Source of the DNA: Nocardia vinacea
Lineage (GTDB): Bacteria; Actinomycetota; Actinomycetes; Mycobacteriales; Mycobacteriaceae
NCBI RefSeq assembly: GCF_035920345.1
Contig: NZ_CP109149.1
Span: forward strand, 7,378,001-7,442,000
Direction: 5' to 3'
Length of the DNA stretch: 64,000 nucleotides
Within the stretch, counting starts at the first letter, position 1, and each line of letters opens with the position of its first letter. The notes below the pieces were generated by a model. The model was not told the DNA's origin. It saw nothing but the letters and a program-made list of their open reading frames with translations, and did not search any database. Position numbers and translations under genes: made by a program. Of this stretch, positions 33,318 to 42,109 are shown one piece after another.

Positions 33318-34123
33318 TCGATCTTCCCCCATATGAACTCGTTGATGGCGCTTCCGGCGCGATGTGCCTTGCCTTCGAATTTCGTGACGGGCCTTTCGAA
33401 GCCGATCGGCGCGCTGTCGCGATGCTCGGCGCTGACCCCGCCCGCGGCCTCGTTCAGGCCGATGAGCTGCGATTCTGCCGCGCCGACTTCGGCGATGAAT
33501 TCGGCGTAGTCGGCGTGGTCGGTCGCGACGTGCAACACACCGCCGGGCCGCAGGCGATTGGCGATCAATGCGAATGTCGCGGGCTGCAACAGCCGCCGCT
33601 TATGGTGTCGCGCCTTCGGCCACGGGTCAGGAAAGAAGACTCGAACGCCCGTGAGCGACTGCTCAGCAATCATGTTTTCCAACACGTCCACAGCGTCACC
33701 GCGCAGCAGTCGAATGTTGCCGATCTGCTCGCGTTCGATGCGCTGCACCAGCTGCGCGAGACCGGGCTGATAGACCTCGATGCCGATGAGATTCAGATGC
33801 GGTTCCGCCTGTGCCATCGCGGCGGTGGCGGTGCCTGTCCCACAACCGATCTCGATGACGAGCGGGGCCTCGCGGCCGAACCAGGCGGCGGCGTCGAGTG
33901 ATTCGTCGGCCACATCTCGACCGATCTCGGGCCAGGTGCGATCCCAGGATTGCTGCTGGGTCGCGGTGAGTGCCCCCCGGCGCGAGCGGAAGCTCGTCAC
34001 GCGGGGGTACAGGCGAGAGCCCGAGCCCTTTCGGGATCCACCGTCCGCCGGAGCCGGAGCTGTGGACGGCGGTCCGGGAACTGACTCGGCAGTATGGTTC
34101 GCGGCGTCGTTCACGCGCTCCAT
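33314..34123 (-). CDS. trmB: tRNA (guanine-N7)-methyltransferase
   Basis: Methylates N7 of G46 in tRNA variable loops using SAM. The 269-residue protein has a variable N-terminal tail (residues 1-35), then SFRSRRGALTATQQQSWD, the SAM motif VIEIGCGTGTATAAMA and the TrmB signature RVFFPDPWPKARHHKRRLL. The late motif FERPVTKFEGKAHRAGSAIN binds substrate. The longer open frame to 35206 is antisense to the lipase. It heads the trmB-NYN-mmpL3 operon. ATG 34123 fits the homology. Confidence 0.95.
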   Translation of the reverse strand: MERVNDAANHTAESVPGPPSTAPAPADGGSRKGSGSRLYPRVTSFRSRRGALTATQQQSWDRTWPEIGRDVADESLDAAAWFGREAPLVIEIGCGTGTATAAMAQAEPHLNLIGIEVYQPGLAQLVQRIEREQIGNIRLLRGDAVDVLENMIAEQSLTGVRVFFPDPWPKARHHKRRLLQPATFALIANRLRPGGVLHVATDHADYAEFIAEVGAAESQLIGLNEAAGGVSAEHRDSAPIGFERPVTKFEGKAHRAGSAINEFIWGKIE

Positions 34124-34194
34124 TGTCCAGCATCGCAGGATGCGGGCAGCAAGCGGTCGTAGCGGATCGCTTGCGGGGCACCCGAGACGAACAG

Positions 34195-35532
34195 TTACGC
34201 GGCGCGTACGCGGGGGATTCGAGCCGCGGGCTCGGTCTCCTGACGCAGCGGCTTGCCCAGCGCCACCTTGAGCGCGGTGCCGAGCATTTCCCACAATCCG
34301 CGCACCCCCGTGGGCGAGGCCGCGACCGACCACACCGTGCTGTCGCCGACTTCGTGTACCGGTTTTCCCGCGAGCCGATCGCCGAGCCAGTCCAGGCTGA
34401 TCGGGGTGGCCAGCGGGAGCAGGGAGAAGTGCTCGCTGAGCCGGTCGCGCACATAGGTGACCTGTGCCCCGCCGCGGCGATACCGCTCGACTTGGCCGTC
34501 GACGCCGTCCATGTGGATGATCTGGTCGTGCACCGGCTGCACCACCAGCAGCGGGCAGGTCGGGATGGAGTGGCCGAGGCGCAGGTCGTCGAGCATGGCC
34601 TGCATATCGGGCGCGGCGAGCACCTCCGCGAGCGGACGGCTCAGATGGTGGCCGACATCTCTTTTGACGAGCCCGAGAATCGCCGCGAACGGTGTCGACC
34701 GTTCGGCGCGTTCGATGAGCCGGAGCCCCTCGGCATCGCAATCGCTGTCGAATACCGCGGCCAGTGCCGGGTAGAGCCTGCGCAGCGCCGCGATCACGAT
34801 CGCGGGCAATCCGGCGTAATGCCCGCCGTTGAGTCGGGTGAATACCTGGCCGGGATCGCCGACCGGTGCGCCGAGCACCGCGCCGACGATATCGAGCTCC
34901 GGTGCGTAGGTCGGCGCCATCTCGACCAACCACGAACTGGCCATACCGCCACCGGAATAACCCCAGACCGCGATCCGGGTATCGGGGCGCAGACCCAGCG
35001 GCGCGAAGCGCAGCGCCGCGCGGATCCCGTCGAGTCCGCGGTAACCGGGCTCGCGCGGTGCGCCGAAATTCCCGTGCGGGCCCTCGTGATCGGCGATGCT
35101 CACCGCCCAACCCCGGCGCAGCGCGTTGGCCACCAGCATCCATTCGAATTGGGTGACCGAGCCGAGTGCGTGGGAACCGCGACGCAATGCGTAGGAGGGG
35201 GAACATCGCTCCGCCACCGCGTCCATGGCGGTCTGGAAGGCCAGCAGCGGGCGGTCTTCGTTCGGGTCGGCGTCGAGCGGCAGCAGCACCGTGGTGACCG
35301 CCGCTTCCGGGGTGCCGTGCATGTCACAGCTGCGGTAGAGCAGCTGCCAGGCCGAGACCTGCTGCGGTACAAGTCCGAACAGTGCGAGTTCGACGCGACG
35401 GCTGCGCAGGATGGTCCCCGCCGGACGGGCCGCGAACCCCTTCGGTGGACGGAGGAATGGATCGCTACTGGGTAGCAGTGGCTTCCGATCGCCGGACGCG
35501 TCCGGCTCAGCACCGATGACATCAACGGTCAC
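34195..35532 (-). CDS. LIP-family secretory-type lipase/esterase
   Basis: A 445-residue alpha/beta hydrolase of the LIP (Candida-lipase A-like) family. The nucleophile is in AVWGYSGGGMASSW (GxSxG). The early motif SVTQFEWMLVANALRRGWAV and the PVHDQIIHMDGVD segment with acid and later His (LSEHFSLLPLA) complete the triad region. No clear signal peptide is visible, so export is uncertain. GTG 35532 is chosen because AGGAGG lies 5 nt before it. The gene lies between trmB and an SDR that are not part of the mycobacterial version of this locus. Confidence 0.85.
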   Translation of the reverse strand: MTVDVIGAEPDASGDRKPLLPSSDPFLRPPKGFAARPAGTILRSRRVELALFGLVPQQVSAWQLLYRSCDMHGTPEAAVTTVLLPLDADPNEDRPLLAFQTAMDAVAERCSPSYALRRGSHALGSVTQFEWMLVANALRRGWAVSIADHEGPHGNFGAPREPGYRGLDGIRAALRFAPLGLRPDTRIAVWGYSGGGMASSWLVEMAPTYAPELDIVGAVLGAPVGDPGQVFTRLNGGHYAGLPAIVIAALRRLYPALAAVFDSDCDAEGLRLIERAERSTPFAAILGLVKRDVGHHLSRPLAEVLAAPDMQAMLDDLRLGHSIPTCPLLVVQPVHDQIIHMDGVDGQVERYRRGGAQVTYVRDRLSEHFSLLPLATPISLDWLGDRLAGKPVHEVGDSTVWSVAASPTGVRGLWEMLGTALKVALGKPLRQETEPAARIPRVRAA

Positions 35533-35703
35533 GGCAACCTCCTCATCGAGACCAGCGGAACGGATTCCGCCTGGTCGGCTTGCCGTGTTCGAAAAGCGAA
35601 GCTGCGCACCGACTATGGTGCCGACCATCCCGCCAGATTAAGTGACCATGGCATCTGTGGGAACCCCGAGGTAGGGGGCTTGCTGCCGCATTAGACTGCG
35701 CGC

Positions 35704-36486
35704 ATGAGCAGACCGACTGTGTTCATCACCGGTGCGGCGGCGGGTATCGGCCGGGCCACCGCCCTACTTTTCGCAGCACAGGGGTATCACGTCGGTGCAT
35801 ACGATATCGATGAGGTGGGGCTGACCAGGCTCGCGGCCGATATCCACGCCGCCGACGGCAGTGTGCGCACCGGGGTGCTGGATGTGACGAACAACACTCA
35901 CTGGGTCGAGCGTCTCGCGGAGTTCAACGGTGACGAGAACCGGCTCGACATCCTCGTCAACAATGCGGGCGTCCTGCGCGCGGGTCCGTTCGAATCGATC
36001 GATCTGGCCGCCCACCAGACAATCATCGACGTCAATCTCGGCGGGGTCATAGCGGGTACGCATGCTGCGTTCAGCTATCTGCGCGATACGCCCGGTGCTC
36101 AGGTGGTGAATCTGTGCTCGGCGTCGGCGATCTACGGTCAACCCGAACTCGCCAGCTACGGCGCGACCAAGTCCGCGGTCAAAAACCTCACCGAGGCACT
36201 CGATCTCGAATGGGAGCACCACGATATCCGGGTGATCGCGGTGTGGCCGCTGTTCGTGGCCACCGCAATGGTGGACGGGGTCGAAACCGGTTCGACCAAG
36301 TCGCTTGGCGTGCGCCTGACCGCCGAGGATGTCGCGCAGGGGATCTGGGACGCGACCAGCAAGCGCGGACGGCTGCCGCGCGTGCACTACGAAATCGGCG
36401 CGCAGGCAAAGGTACTGGCGGCCGCCGCGAAATACGCGCCGAACTGGGCCGTGCGGACCGCGAACAAATACTTCAGCGGCAGCTGA
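35704..36486 (+). CDS. Short-chain dehydrogenase/reductase
   Basis: A 260-residue NAD(P)-dependent SDR. It has TGAAAGIG (nucleotide binding, from residue ~10), the NNAG motif in ILVNNAGVLRAG, catalytic Ser in VNLCSASAIYG and the YxxxK pair in SYGATKSAVKN. Asp in GAYDIDEV suggests NAD preference. Substrate unknown. Its TGA stop is inside the first of two tandem 35-bp repeats. It is divergent from the lipase gene (170-bp gap). Confidence 0.9.
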   Translation: MSRPTVFITGAAAGIGRATALLFAAQGYHVGAYDIDEVGLTRLAADIHAADGSVRTGVLDVTNNTHWVERLAEFNGDENRLDILVNNAGVLRAGPFESIDLAAHQTIIDVNLGGVIAGTHAAFSYLRDTPGAQVVNLCSASAIYGQPELASYGATKSAVKNLTEALDLEWEHHDIRVIAVWPLFVATAMVDGVETGSTKSLGVRLTAEDVAQGIWDATSKRGRLPRVHYEIGAQAKVLAAAAKYAPNWAVRTANKYFSGS

Positions 36487-36551
36487 TCCTTTTGAGCGAC
36501 CTGCAAGCAGTCGCTAGCTGACCCTTTCGAGCGACCTGCAAGCAGTCGCTA
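36481..36551 (-). repeat. 35-bp hairpin repeat, tandem copies 4a and 4b
   Basis: Two copies with a 35-bp period, same orientation and tandem arrangement as at 10624. The first begins AGCTGATCC and contributes the SDR stop codon (36484-36486); it has a CTTTT variant. They lie between the SDR and the GTPase-like gene at 36610. Confidence 0.88.
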
Positions 36552-36609
36552 CGGCCCGTCCGCGCGGTATGTCTGCAAGAATGGCGCACCGAAAAGGGGG
36601 TGCGAAGCT

Positions 36610-37743
36610 TTGCCGACAGCAACCGAATCCGACGGGCCCCAGATCCGACCGGGCGGACCCGCACGGGAACTGGACCAACTCGACCACCTGCTCGCGACGC
36701 TGCGCTCGGGTGCCGATCCGCGGATCGTGGGCCAGGTGGGGACCGCCATCGCGCGGTGGCGTCGGCCGCCGCGCATTCAGGTGACCGGGCGGGCGCATAC
36801 CGGGCGGACCACCGTGCTGCACGCGCTGGCGTTGATGTCGGCGGTGGAGACAGCGCCGATCGATGAACCGGGCGTGGCCGATCCTGAACTCGACGCCGAC
36901 ATCGTCGTCTACGTGCTCTCCGGTGCGCCGCAGCCAGCGGACCGGCGGATGCTGTCGGACTTGCCGCCGGAGCGCACGGTCGCGGTGCTGAACAAGGCCG
37001 ATGCCATCGGATCCCGGTGGGGTGATGCGGTCGTCGCCGCCGAGCAGTACAGCGGCGGCCTCGGGACCGTCACGCTGCCGGTGGTCGCCTCGCTGGCCGT
37101 GCGCACCAGGGCCGGTGCGGTGAGCGAGGCCGATATGGTCACGCTGCGCCGCCTGGCCGAAACCGCGGATCCGGCGCTCACGCTTTCGCCCGACCTGTTC
37201 GTCTCGGCATCGGCCGGACCGGATGTCGCTGAGCGCGAAGAACTGCTGCAGCGCTGGGATCTGTACGGCGTAACGTGCGCGCTGTCGGCGTTGCGGCAAG
37301 ACCCCGAACTGGGTCCGCACGCACTGCTGCAGATCATGCACGCGGCCAGCGGTATCGATCCGCTGCACCGCTTATTGCATCGCCGCTACGAACAGGTCTC
37401 CGCACTGCGCGGCGGCGAAATCCTCGACGAACTGGCCCGTCTCGCCGCCCGCGCCGTCCCTGCCGACGGCGCGAACGCACGGGACATGCTGGAGGACTAC
37501 CTCTTCGGCGACGACGCCCTCTGGCTCGGCCTCTGCGCGGGCCTCGCCTACCCGGAGGTCGCCCACCTGGCCGCCGGATATCGTTCACCCGCACCGTCCG
37601 ACGCCGACGACGCCCTCGCCCGCGCCGCCCGCTGGCGCGCGGTCGTCTCCAGCGATATGTCCCCTGCGGCTCGCCGCGCCGCCCTCCGCGTACACAACGG
37701 TTACATCCGGCTATGGGAACGGATGAGCAGTGCCGGACTCTGA
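36610..37743 (+). CDS. Dynamin-like GTPase-fold protein (Rv0209 position), degenerate P-loop
   Basis: A 377-residue cytosolic protein at the position of M. tuberculosis Rv0209. A P-loop-like GRAHTGRTT (residues 60-68) has Arg in place of the catalytic Lys of GxxxxGK[ST]. A guanine-specificity motif AVLNKADAIG (N128-D131) is intact. Downstream is all-helical, as in dynamin-like stalks. It overlaps the next gene by 14 nt, so the two are likely made together, as paired bacterial dynamin-like proteins often are. TTG 36610 is used, with AGGGGG upstream. The cellular role is unknown. Confidence 0.78.
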   Translation: MPTATESDGPQIRPGGPARELDQLDHLLATLRSGADPRIVGQVGTAIARWRRPPRIQVTGRAHTGRTTVLHALALMSAVETAPIDEPGVADPELDADIVVYVLSGAPQPADRRMLSDLPPERTVAVLNKADAIGSRWGDAVVAAEQYSGGLGTVTLPVVASLAVRTRAGAVSEADMVTLRRLAETADPALTLSPDLFVSASAGPDVAEREELLQRWDLYGVTCALSALRQDPELGPHALLQIMHAASGIDPLHRLLHRRYEQVSALRGGEILDELARLAARAVPADGANARDMLEDYLFGDDALWLGLCAGLAYPEVAHLAAGYRSPAPSDADDALARAARWRAVVSSDMSPAARRAALRVHNGYIRLWERMSSAGL

Positions 37744-39466
37744 GCAACCGGATTCCGCGGGCACGGAGCCGTCGGCCTCGGGTGCGCCCGAGCGTGATGA
37801 AACCGCCACTGCTCCACGCCGATCCGCGAGTCGTCCGGCGGCACAGGTATCGCCGCCGAGCGGATCGCCGACGAGTGCGGATGAATCGGCTGGGCCAGCC
37901 GAGGGACCGGGCACCGCGCCCGGTCGGTCAGCGGGTGCGTCACGCGGGGCTCCTCATGGAGCGCCCGAACCCGAGAAGGGCTCGCTGGCTCCGGAGGTCG
38001 AAGCGGTCATCGCGCGGTGGAATCCGCAGGGGACGGCGCTGTTGCGCGCGGTGCGGGGGACCGGGGTGGCGTCGGCGGTGTCGTTGATCGGGCCCGATGA
38101 CGCCAATACCAGCCTGCTGCGCACCGAGCTGGCTCGGTTCGAGCCGCGGATCCCGCTCTCGGATCCGGTGCCCGATGCGAGCGCAGCGGTGGAGACCACA
38201 TCGCCGTCGGGTAATGCGCCATCGGCGGTCGCACTCATGCTGTTGGACGCGGGTAGTGCCCTCGGCGCGGACACCCTGCACATGGTGCGGCGCCTGCGCG
38301 CCGACGGCACCCGGATCCTGCTCGCCATGAACGGCATCCACGCCTACCAGGACTGGCGCGCGGTACAGGCGCACAACCTCGAACTGCTCGCCGCCCAGGG
38401 CATCGACGATCTGGAGATCGTGCCGGTATCGGCCCGGCTCGCGGTGGCGGGCCGGGCGGCGGGGGATGCCGGCCTGCTCGATCGCTCCGGCCTCGGCGCG
38501 CTGCACGCGGAACTCGCGGCGGCGACGGCCGGCGCCGAATCCGACGACCGGGTCGCCGCCGTCACCACCCGGGTGTTGACCGATACCCGCCGACGGGTCG
38601 CCGAACAGGTCGTGGTGCTGCGCTCCGGCGCGGAACCGATCCAGTGGCGCGAGGAACGCGCCGTACTGCTCGCCGGACGTGACGGCGGCCGCGCCACCGC
38701 CATGTCAACGCTGCGCAGCCAACTGCATCTGGCCAGGGTCGATCTGATGACCGATGCCGGGGCCAGGGTCCGCGCACTGCACGCCGCCGCCCGGGGCGAA
38801 CTCGACCGTTTGCGCCGCGCCGAATTCGGCGGCTATCCCGAACGCTTACAGCAGGCGGTCAACGAGCTGACCAATGCCGTGGACGGAACCATCGACCAGC
38901 GGCTGTCCGAGCTCACCGACCGCGTCGGCGCAGCACCGGAACACGACCGCGACATGCCACCTCGTTGGCGCGATCCGGCCCCGCGTGTCGGTCCGGATCC
39001 GGAGCCGAGGCACCGAGGTGTCGAAGATCACCTCATGATCGCGCTGGGCGCATCCGCGGGGGTCGGCATCGGGCGCCTACTGGTCGCCCCGTTCTCGCTC
39101 GTGCAAGCCCTCAATTTCGCGGTCCTACCCGTGACGCTGCTGCTCGGAGCGGGTGCGGCGGCCTGGGTGGTGCGGGCCCGCGGCCAGGTCGCCGACCGGG
39201 CGCACCTCCGTCAATGGGTCTCCGACGCGCTGGTCAATGTGAAGGCCCAATTGGAGCAGCGGGTCGCCACCGCACTGGTGGAATCGGAGACCGCGCTATC
39301 GGACCGCGTCATGCGCGCGAGCACCGAGCGAATCGTCGAAATCGACCGTCAGGTGGCCGAATTGGAGGCCAAACTGCGCCGTGCCGCGGCCGAGCAACCG
39401 GGACAGCTCGCCGCCTGCGAACGCGATATCGCCATCCTCGACCGGTATCGGACTTCTTTTGACTAG
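37730..39466 (+). CDS. Dynamin-like pseudo-GTPase with membrane hairpin (Rv0210 position)
   Basis: A 578-residue protein. Residues 1-88 are disordered and rich in Ser, Pro, Ala and Glu. A GTPase-like domain follows but its P-loop (SLIGPDDANTSLL, residues 118-130) lacks GK[ST]. The NKxD position reads LLAMNGIHAYQ, so nucleotide binding is doubtful. A long helical segment leads to a hydrophobic hairpin (about residues 443-485: ASAGVGIGRLLVAPFSLVQA, FAVLPVTLLLGAGAAAWVV) and a C-terminal coiled coil. The GTG at 37730 overlaps the upstream gene. A membrane-remodelling or scaffold role with its partner is inferred only from fold and pairing. Confidence 0.75.
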   Translation: MPDSEQPDSAGTEPSASGAPERDETATAPRRSASRPAAQVSPPSGSPTSADESAGPAEGPGTAPGRSAGASRGAPHGAPEPEKGSLAPEVEAVIARWNPQGTALLRAVRGTGVASAVSLIGPDDANTSLLRTELARFEPRIPLSDPVPDASAAVETTSPSGNAPSAVALMLLDAGSALGADTLHMVRRLRADGTRILLAMNGIHAYQDWRAVQAHNLELLAAQGIDDLEIVPVSARLAVAGRAAGDAGLLDRSGLGALHAELAAATAGAESDDRVAAVTTRVLTDTRRRVAEQVVVLRSGAEPIQWREERAVLLAGRDGGRATAMSTLRSQLHLARVDLMTDAGARVRALHAAARGELDRLRRAEFGGYPERLQQAVNELTNAVDGTIDQRLSELTDRVGAAPEHDRDMPPRWRDPAPRVGPDPEPRHRGVEDHLMIALGASAGVGIGRLLVAPFSLVQALNFAVLPVTLLLGAGAAAWVVRARGQVADRAHLRQWVSDALVNVKAQLEQRVATALVESETALSDRVMRASTERIVEIDRQVAELEAKLRRAAAEQPGQLAACERDIAILDRYRTSFD

Positions 39467-39662
39467 GTAACTTAGTGGGTACTCCTGGGGGAACCCGATT
39501 CCGTACTGGTCGTCACATCGCGTTAACCTCTTAAGCAGGAACCTGGGCGTCCGCTTCGTCCTTGTACGCGGTCCAGCCATGACGCGCTTTCGACTGGTCG
39601 TAGCGGGTGCCTTCCCGCCAACGGTGGCGCTCGGTGTGTTCGCGCTGGTCATGGGCCTTACG

Positions 39663-39697
39663 TAGCGACTGCTCGCAGGTCGCTCGAAAAGGTCAGC
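39663..39697 (+). repeat. 35-bp hairpin repeat, copy 5, upstream of pckG
   Basis: Variant core GCGACTGCTCGCAGGTCGC, followed by TCGAAAAGGTCAGC. It lies 44 bp before the pckG ATG, inside the expected 5' leader. Confidence 0.85.
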
Positions 39698-39740
39698 CTA
39701 GGCGGCTACACCTTGAACCGCCCATCTCAGGAGAGTTTTC

Positions 39741-41579
39741 ATGACCTCAGCGACCATTCCTGGTCTTCGGAATTCCGACGGCAAGCAGCCGACCGAGCAC
39801 AGCGAACTACTCGCCTGGGTACAGGAAGTCGCAGAACTCACTCAGCCAGAGCGAGTGGTCTGGGCGGACGGTTCCGACGAAGAGTGGGACCGGCTGACCA
39901 CCCAGCTTGTTGCGGCGGGCACCTTCCATAAGCTCAACGAGGATAAGAAGCCGAACTCGTTCCTCGCCCTCTCCGACCCCTCCGATGTGGCGCGTGTCGA
40001 ATCCCGCACCTACATCTGTTCGAAGACCGAGGCCGACGCGGGCCCGACCAACAACTGGGTCGACCCCGCCGAGATGCGCGCCACCATGACCGAGCTGTAC
40101 CGCGGCTCGATGAAGGGCCGCACCATGTACGTGGTGCCGTTCTGCATGGGCCCGCTCGGCGCCGAGGACCCCAAGCTGGGCGTTGAGCTCACCGACTCCG
40201 AATACGTCGTGGTCTCGATGCGCGTGATGACCCGCATGGGCACCGCCGCGCTGGAGAAGCTCGGCACCGATAAGCCCTTCGTGAAGGCGCTGCACTCCGT
40301 CGGCGCACCGCTGGCCGACGGCGAGGCCGATGTGCCGTGGCCGTGCAACGACACCAAGTACATCACCCACTTCCCCGAGGACCGCGAGATCTGGAGCTAC
40401 GGCTCCGGCTACGGCGGCAACGCGCTGCTCGGCAAGAAGTGCTACTCGCTACGCATCGCCTCGGCCATGGCCCACGACGAGGGCTGGCTGGCCGAGCACA
40501 TGCTGATCCTCAAGCTGATCTCCCCTGAGAACAAGGCGTACTACATCGCCGCGGCATTCCCGAGCGCCTGTGGTAAGACCAACCTCGCGATGATCCAGCC
40601 GACGGTTCCCGGCTGGCGAGCGGAGACCCTGGGCGACGATATCGCCTGGATGCGTTTCGGCAAGGACGGCCGCCTGTACGCGGTGAATCCGGAGTACGGA
40701 TTCTTCGGCGTCGCGCCGGGCACCAACCGCAGCTCGAACCCGAACGCCATGGCGACCGTCGAAGCGGGCAACACGGTCTACACCAATGTCGCGCTCACCG
40801 ATCACGGCGATGTCTGGTGGGAGGGCCTGGAGGGCGAGCCCGATCACCTGATCGACTGGAAGGGCAACGACTGGTACCTGCGGGAGACCGAAACCCTTGC
40901 CGCGCACCCGAACTCGCGGTACTGCACGCCGATGTCGCAGTGCCCGACCCTGGCTCCCGAATGGGACGACCCGCAGGGTGTGCCGATCTCGGCCATTCTG
41001 TTCGGCGGCCGCCGCAAGACCACGGTCCCGCTGGTGACCGAATCCTTCGACTGGCAGCACGGCGTCTTCATGGGCGCGACCCTGTCGTCCGAGCAGACCG
41101 CCGCCGCCGAGGGCAAGGTCGGTACCGTGCGCCGCGACCCGATGGCGATGCTGCCGTTCATGGGCTACCACGTCGGTGACTACCTGAACCACTGGATCAA
41201 CGTCGGCAAGAACGCCGATGCGAACAAGCTGCCGAAGATCTTCTACGTGAACTGGTTCCGTCGCGGTGGCGACGGCCGCTTCCTGTGGCCCGGATTCGGT
41301 GAGAACTCCCGCGTGCTGGAGTGGATCGTCGGCCGCATCGAGGGTTCGGCACAGGCCGAGCCGACCGCGATCGGCAATGTGCCCACCGCCGCCCAGATGG
41401 ACCTCGATGGTCTGAATGTCGACCCAGTCGATGTCGACGAGGCACTCGCCGTCGATGCCGACGAATGGCGCAAGGAGATCCCGCTCATCGAGGAGTGGTT
41501 CGAATTCGTCGGCGACAAGCTGCCCTCCGGCGTGCGCGACGAGTTCGAAGCACTGAAGGAACGCCTGGGCTCTGTCTAA
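39741..41579 (+). CDS. pckG: GTP-dependent phosphoenolpyruvate carboxykinase
   Basis: Interconverts oxaloacetate plus GTP with PEP, CO2 and GDP, the committing step of gluconeogenesis in mycolata growing on lipids. The 612-residue length is normal. Diagnostic segments are [20 protein letters not shown] (P-loop with the reactive Cys), the DDIAWM metal motif, FFGVAPGTN and the RRKTTVPLV segment. It follows the GTPase pair as at Rv0211. The ATG at 39741 follows AGGAGAG. Directly after its TAA stop come the two-hairpin element B2 and a 102-bp tandem array, then a strong terminator about 480 bp further on. Confidence 0.97.
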   Translation: MTSATIPGLRNSDGKQPTEHSELLAWVQEVAELTQPERVVWADGSDEEWDRLTTQLVAAGTFHKLNEDKKPNSFLALSDPSDVARVESRTYICSKTEADAGPTNNWVDPAEMRATMTELYRGSMKGRTMYVVPFCMGPLGAEDPKLGVELTDSEYVVVSMRVMTRMGTAALEKLGTDKPFVKALHSVGAPLADGEADVPWPCNDTKYITHFPEDREIWSYGSGYGGNALLGKKCYSLRIASAMAHDEGWLAEHMLILKLISPENKAYYIAAAFPSACGKTNLAMIQPTVPGWRAETLGDDIAWMRFGKDGRLYAVNPEYGFFGVAPGTNRSSNPNAMATVEAGNTVYTNVALTDHGDVWWEGLEGEPDHLIDWKGNDWYLRETETLAAHPNSRYCTPMSQCPTLAPEWDDPQGVPISAILFGGRRKTTVPLVTESFDWQHGVFMGATLSSEQTAAAEGKVGTVRRDPMAMLPFMGYHVGDYLNHWINVGKNADANKLPKIFYVNWFRRGGDGRFLWPGFGENSRVLEWIVGRIEGSAQAEPTAIGNVPTAAQMDLDGLNVDPVDVDEALAVDADEWRKEIPLIEEWFEFVGDKLPSGVRDEFEALKERLGSV

Positions 41580-41735
41580 TTGCAGCGCCTGCGGCGCTGC
41601 GTGTTCGCGGCCCCTGGTGTCTCGCGTCCGAGCCGTCGAGACTCGCGCCTGCGGCGCATGCGCTTCGACGACTCGGACGCGAGACGGGCCGCGAACGGGT
41701 CGCTCGTAAGACTCGCTCCGTGGTGGCTGAGTAGT
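41580..41735 (+). repeat. Two-hairpin 3' element, copy B2, after pckG
   Basis: Hairpin 1 is GCAGCGCC-TGC-GGCGCTGC (41582-41600). Hairpin 2 has outer 11-bp arms GTTCGCGGCCC (41603-41613) and GGGCCGCGAAC (41686-41696). Its inner 21-bp arms lie at 41619-41639 and 41665-41685 with one mismatch. The copy at 14.3-14.6 kb has the same order and placement after a stop codon. Hairpin 1 there keeps pairing through a compensatory A:T to C:G change. Confidence 0.85.
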
Positions 41736-41742
41736 CGTCAAA

Positions 41743-42048
41743 CTTGCGGTCTGCGGCGTTTGTGCTTCGGCCGCTTGGAGGCGAGGCGGGTCGTGAACGG
41801 TTGCTCGTAAGGCTCGCTTTGTGGTGGCTGGGTTGTCGCTGATACTTGCGGTCTGCGGTGCTTGTGCTTCGGCCGCTTGGAGGCGAGGCGGGTCGTGAAC
41901 GGTTGCTCGTAAGGCTCGCTCCGTGGTGGCTGGGTTGTCGCTGATACTTGCGGTCTGCGGCGCTTGTGCTTCGGCCGCTTGGAGGCGAGGCGGGTCGTGA
42001 ACGGTTGCTCGTAAGGCTCGCTCCGTGGGGGCTGAGTAGTCGCCGATA
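41743..42048 (-). repeat. 102-bp tandem array, three copies
   Basis: Units begin at 41743, 41845 and 41947 and are nearly identical. Each resembles the distal half of element B2 (GCTTCGGCCGCTTGGAGGCG and onward). The period equals 34 codons, so an apparent 109-residue minus-strand ORF with 34-residue repeats arises; I do not consider it a gene. The array separates pckG from its terminator. Confidence 0.88.
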
Positions 42049-42057
42049 CTCGCGGGA

Positions 42058-42100
42058 CCGCCCGCACCGTCTTTCGTGACGGTGCGGGCGGTTTCGTTTG
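42058..42100 (+). terminator. Strong intrinsic terminator downstream of pckG and the repeats
   Basis: CCGCCCGCACCGTC (42058-42071) pairs perfectly over 14 bp with GACGGTGCGGGCGG (42078-42091) across a 6-nt loop, followed by TTTCGTTTG. It lies between the convergent pckG and HD-domain genes and may serve both. Confidence 0.85.
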
Positions 42101-42109
42101 CGGCGGAGG

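Noticed and set aside
39579..39665. 28-codon hydrophobic ORF (LVVAGAFPPTVALGVFALVM) before pckG, with its stop in a 35-bp repeat
   Set aside because: No ribosome-binding site and too short to judge; kept only as a curiosity.
41738..42067. Minus-strand ORF with 34-residue repeats
   Set aside because: Fully explained by the 102-bp tandem array (34 codons per unit); a related non-coding element occurs at 14.3 kb.
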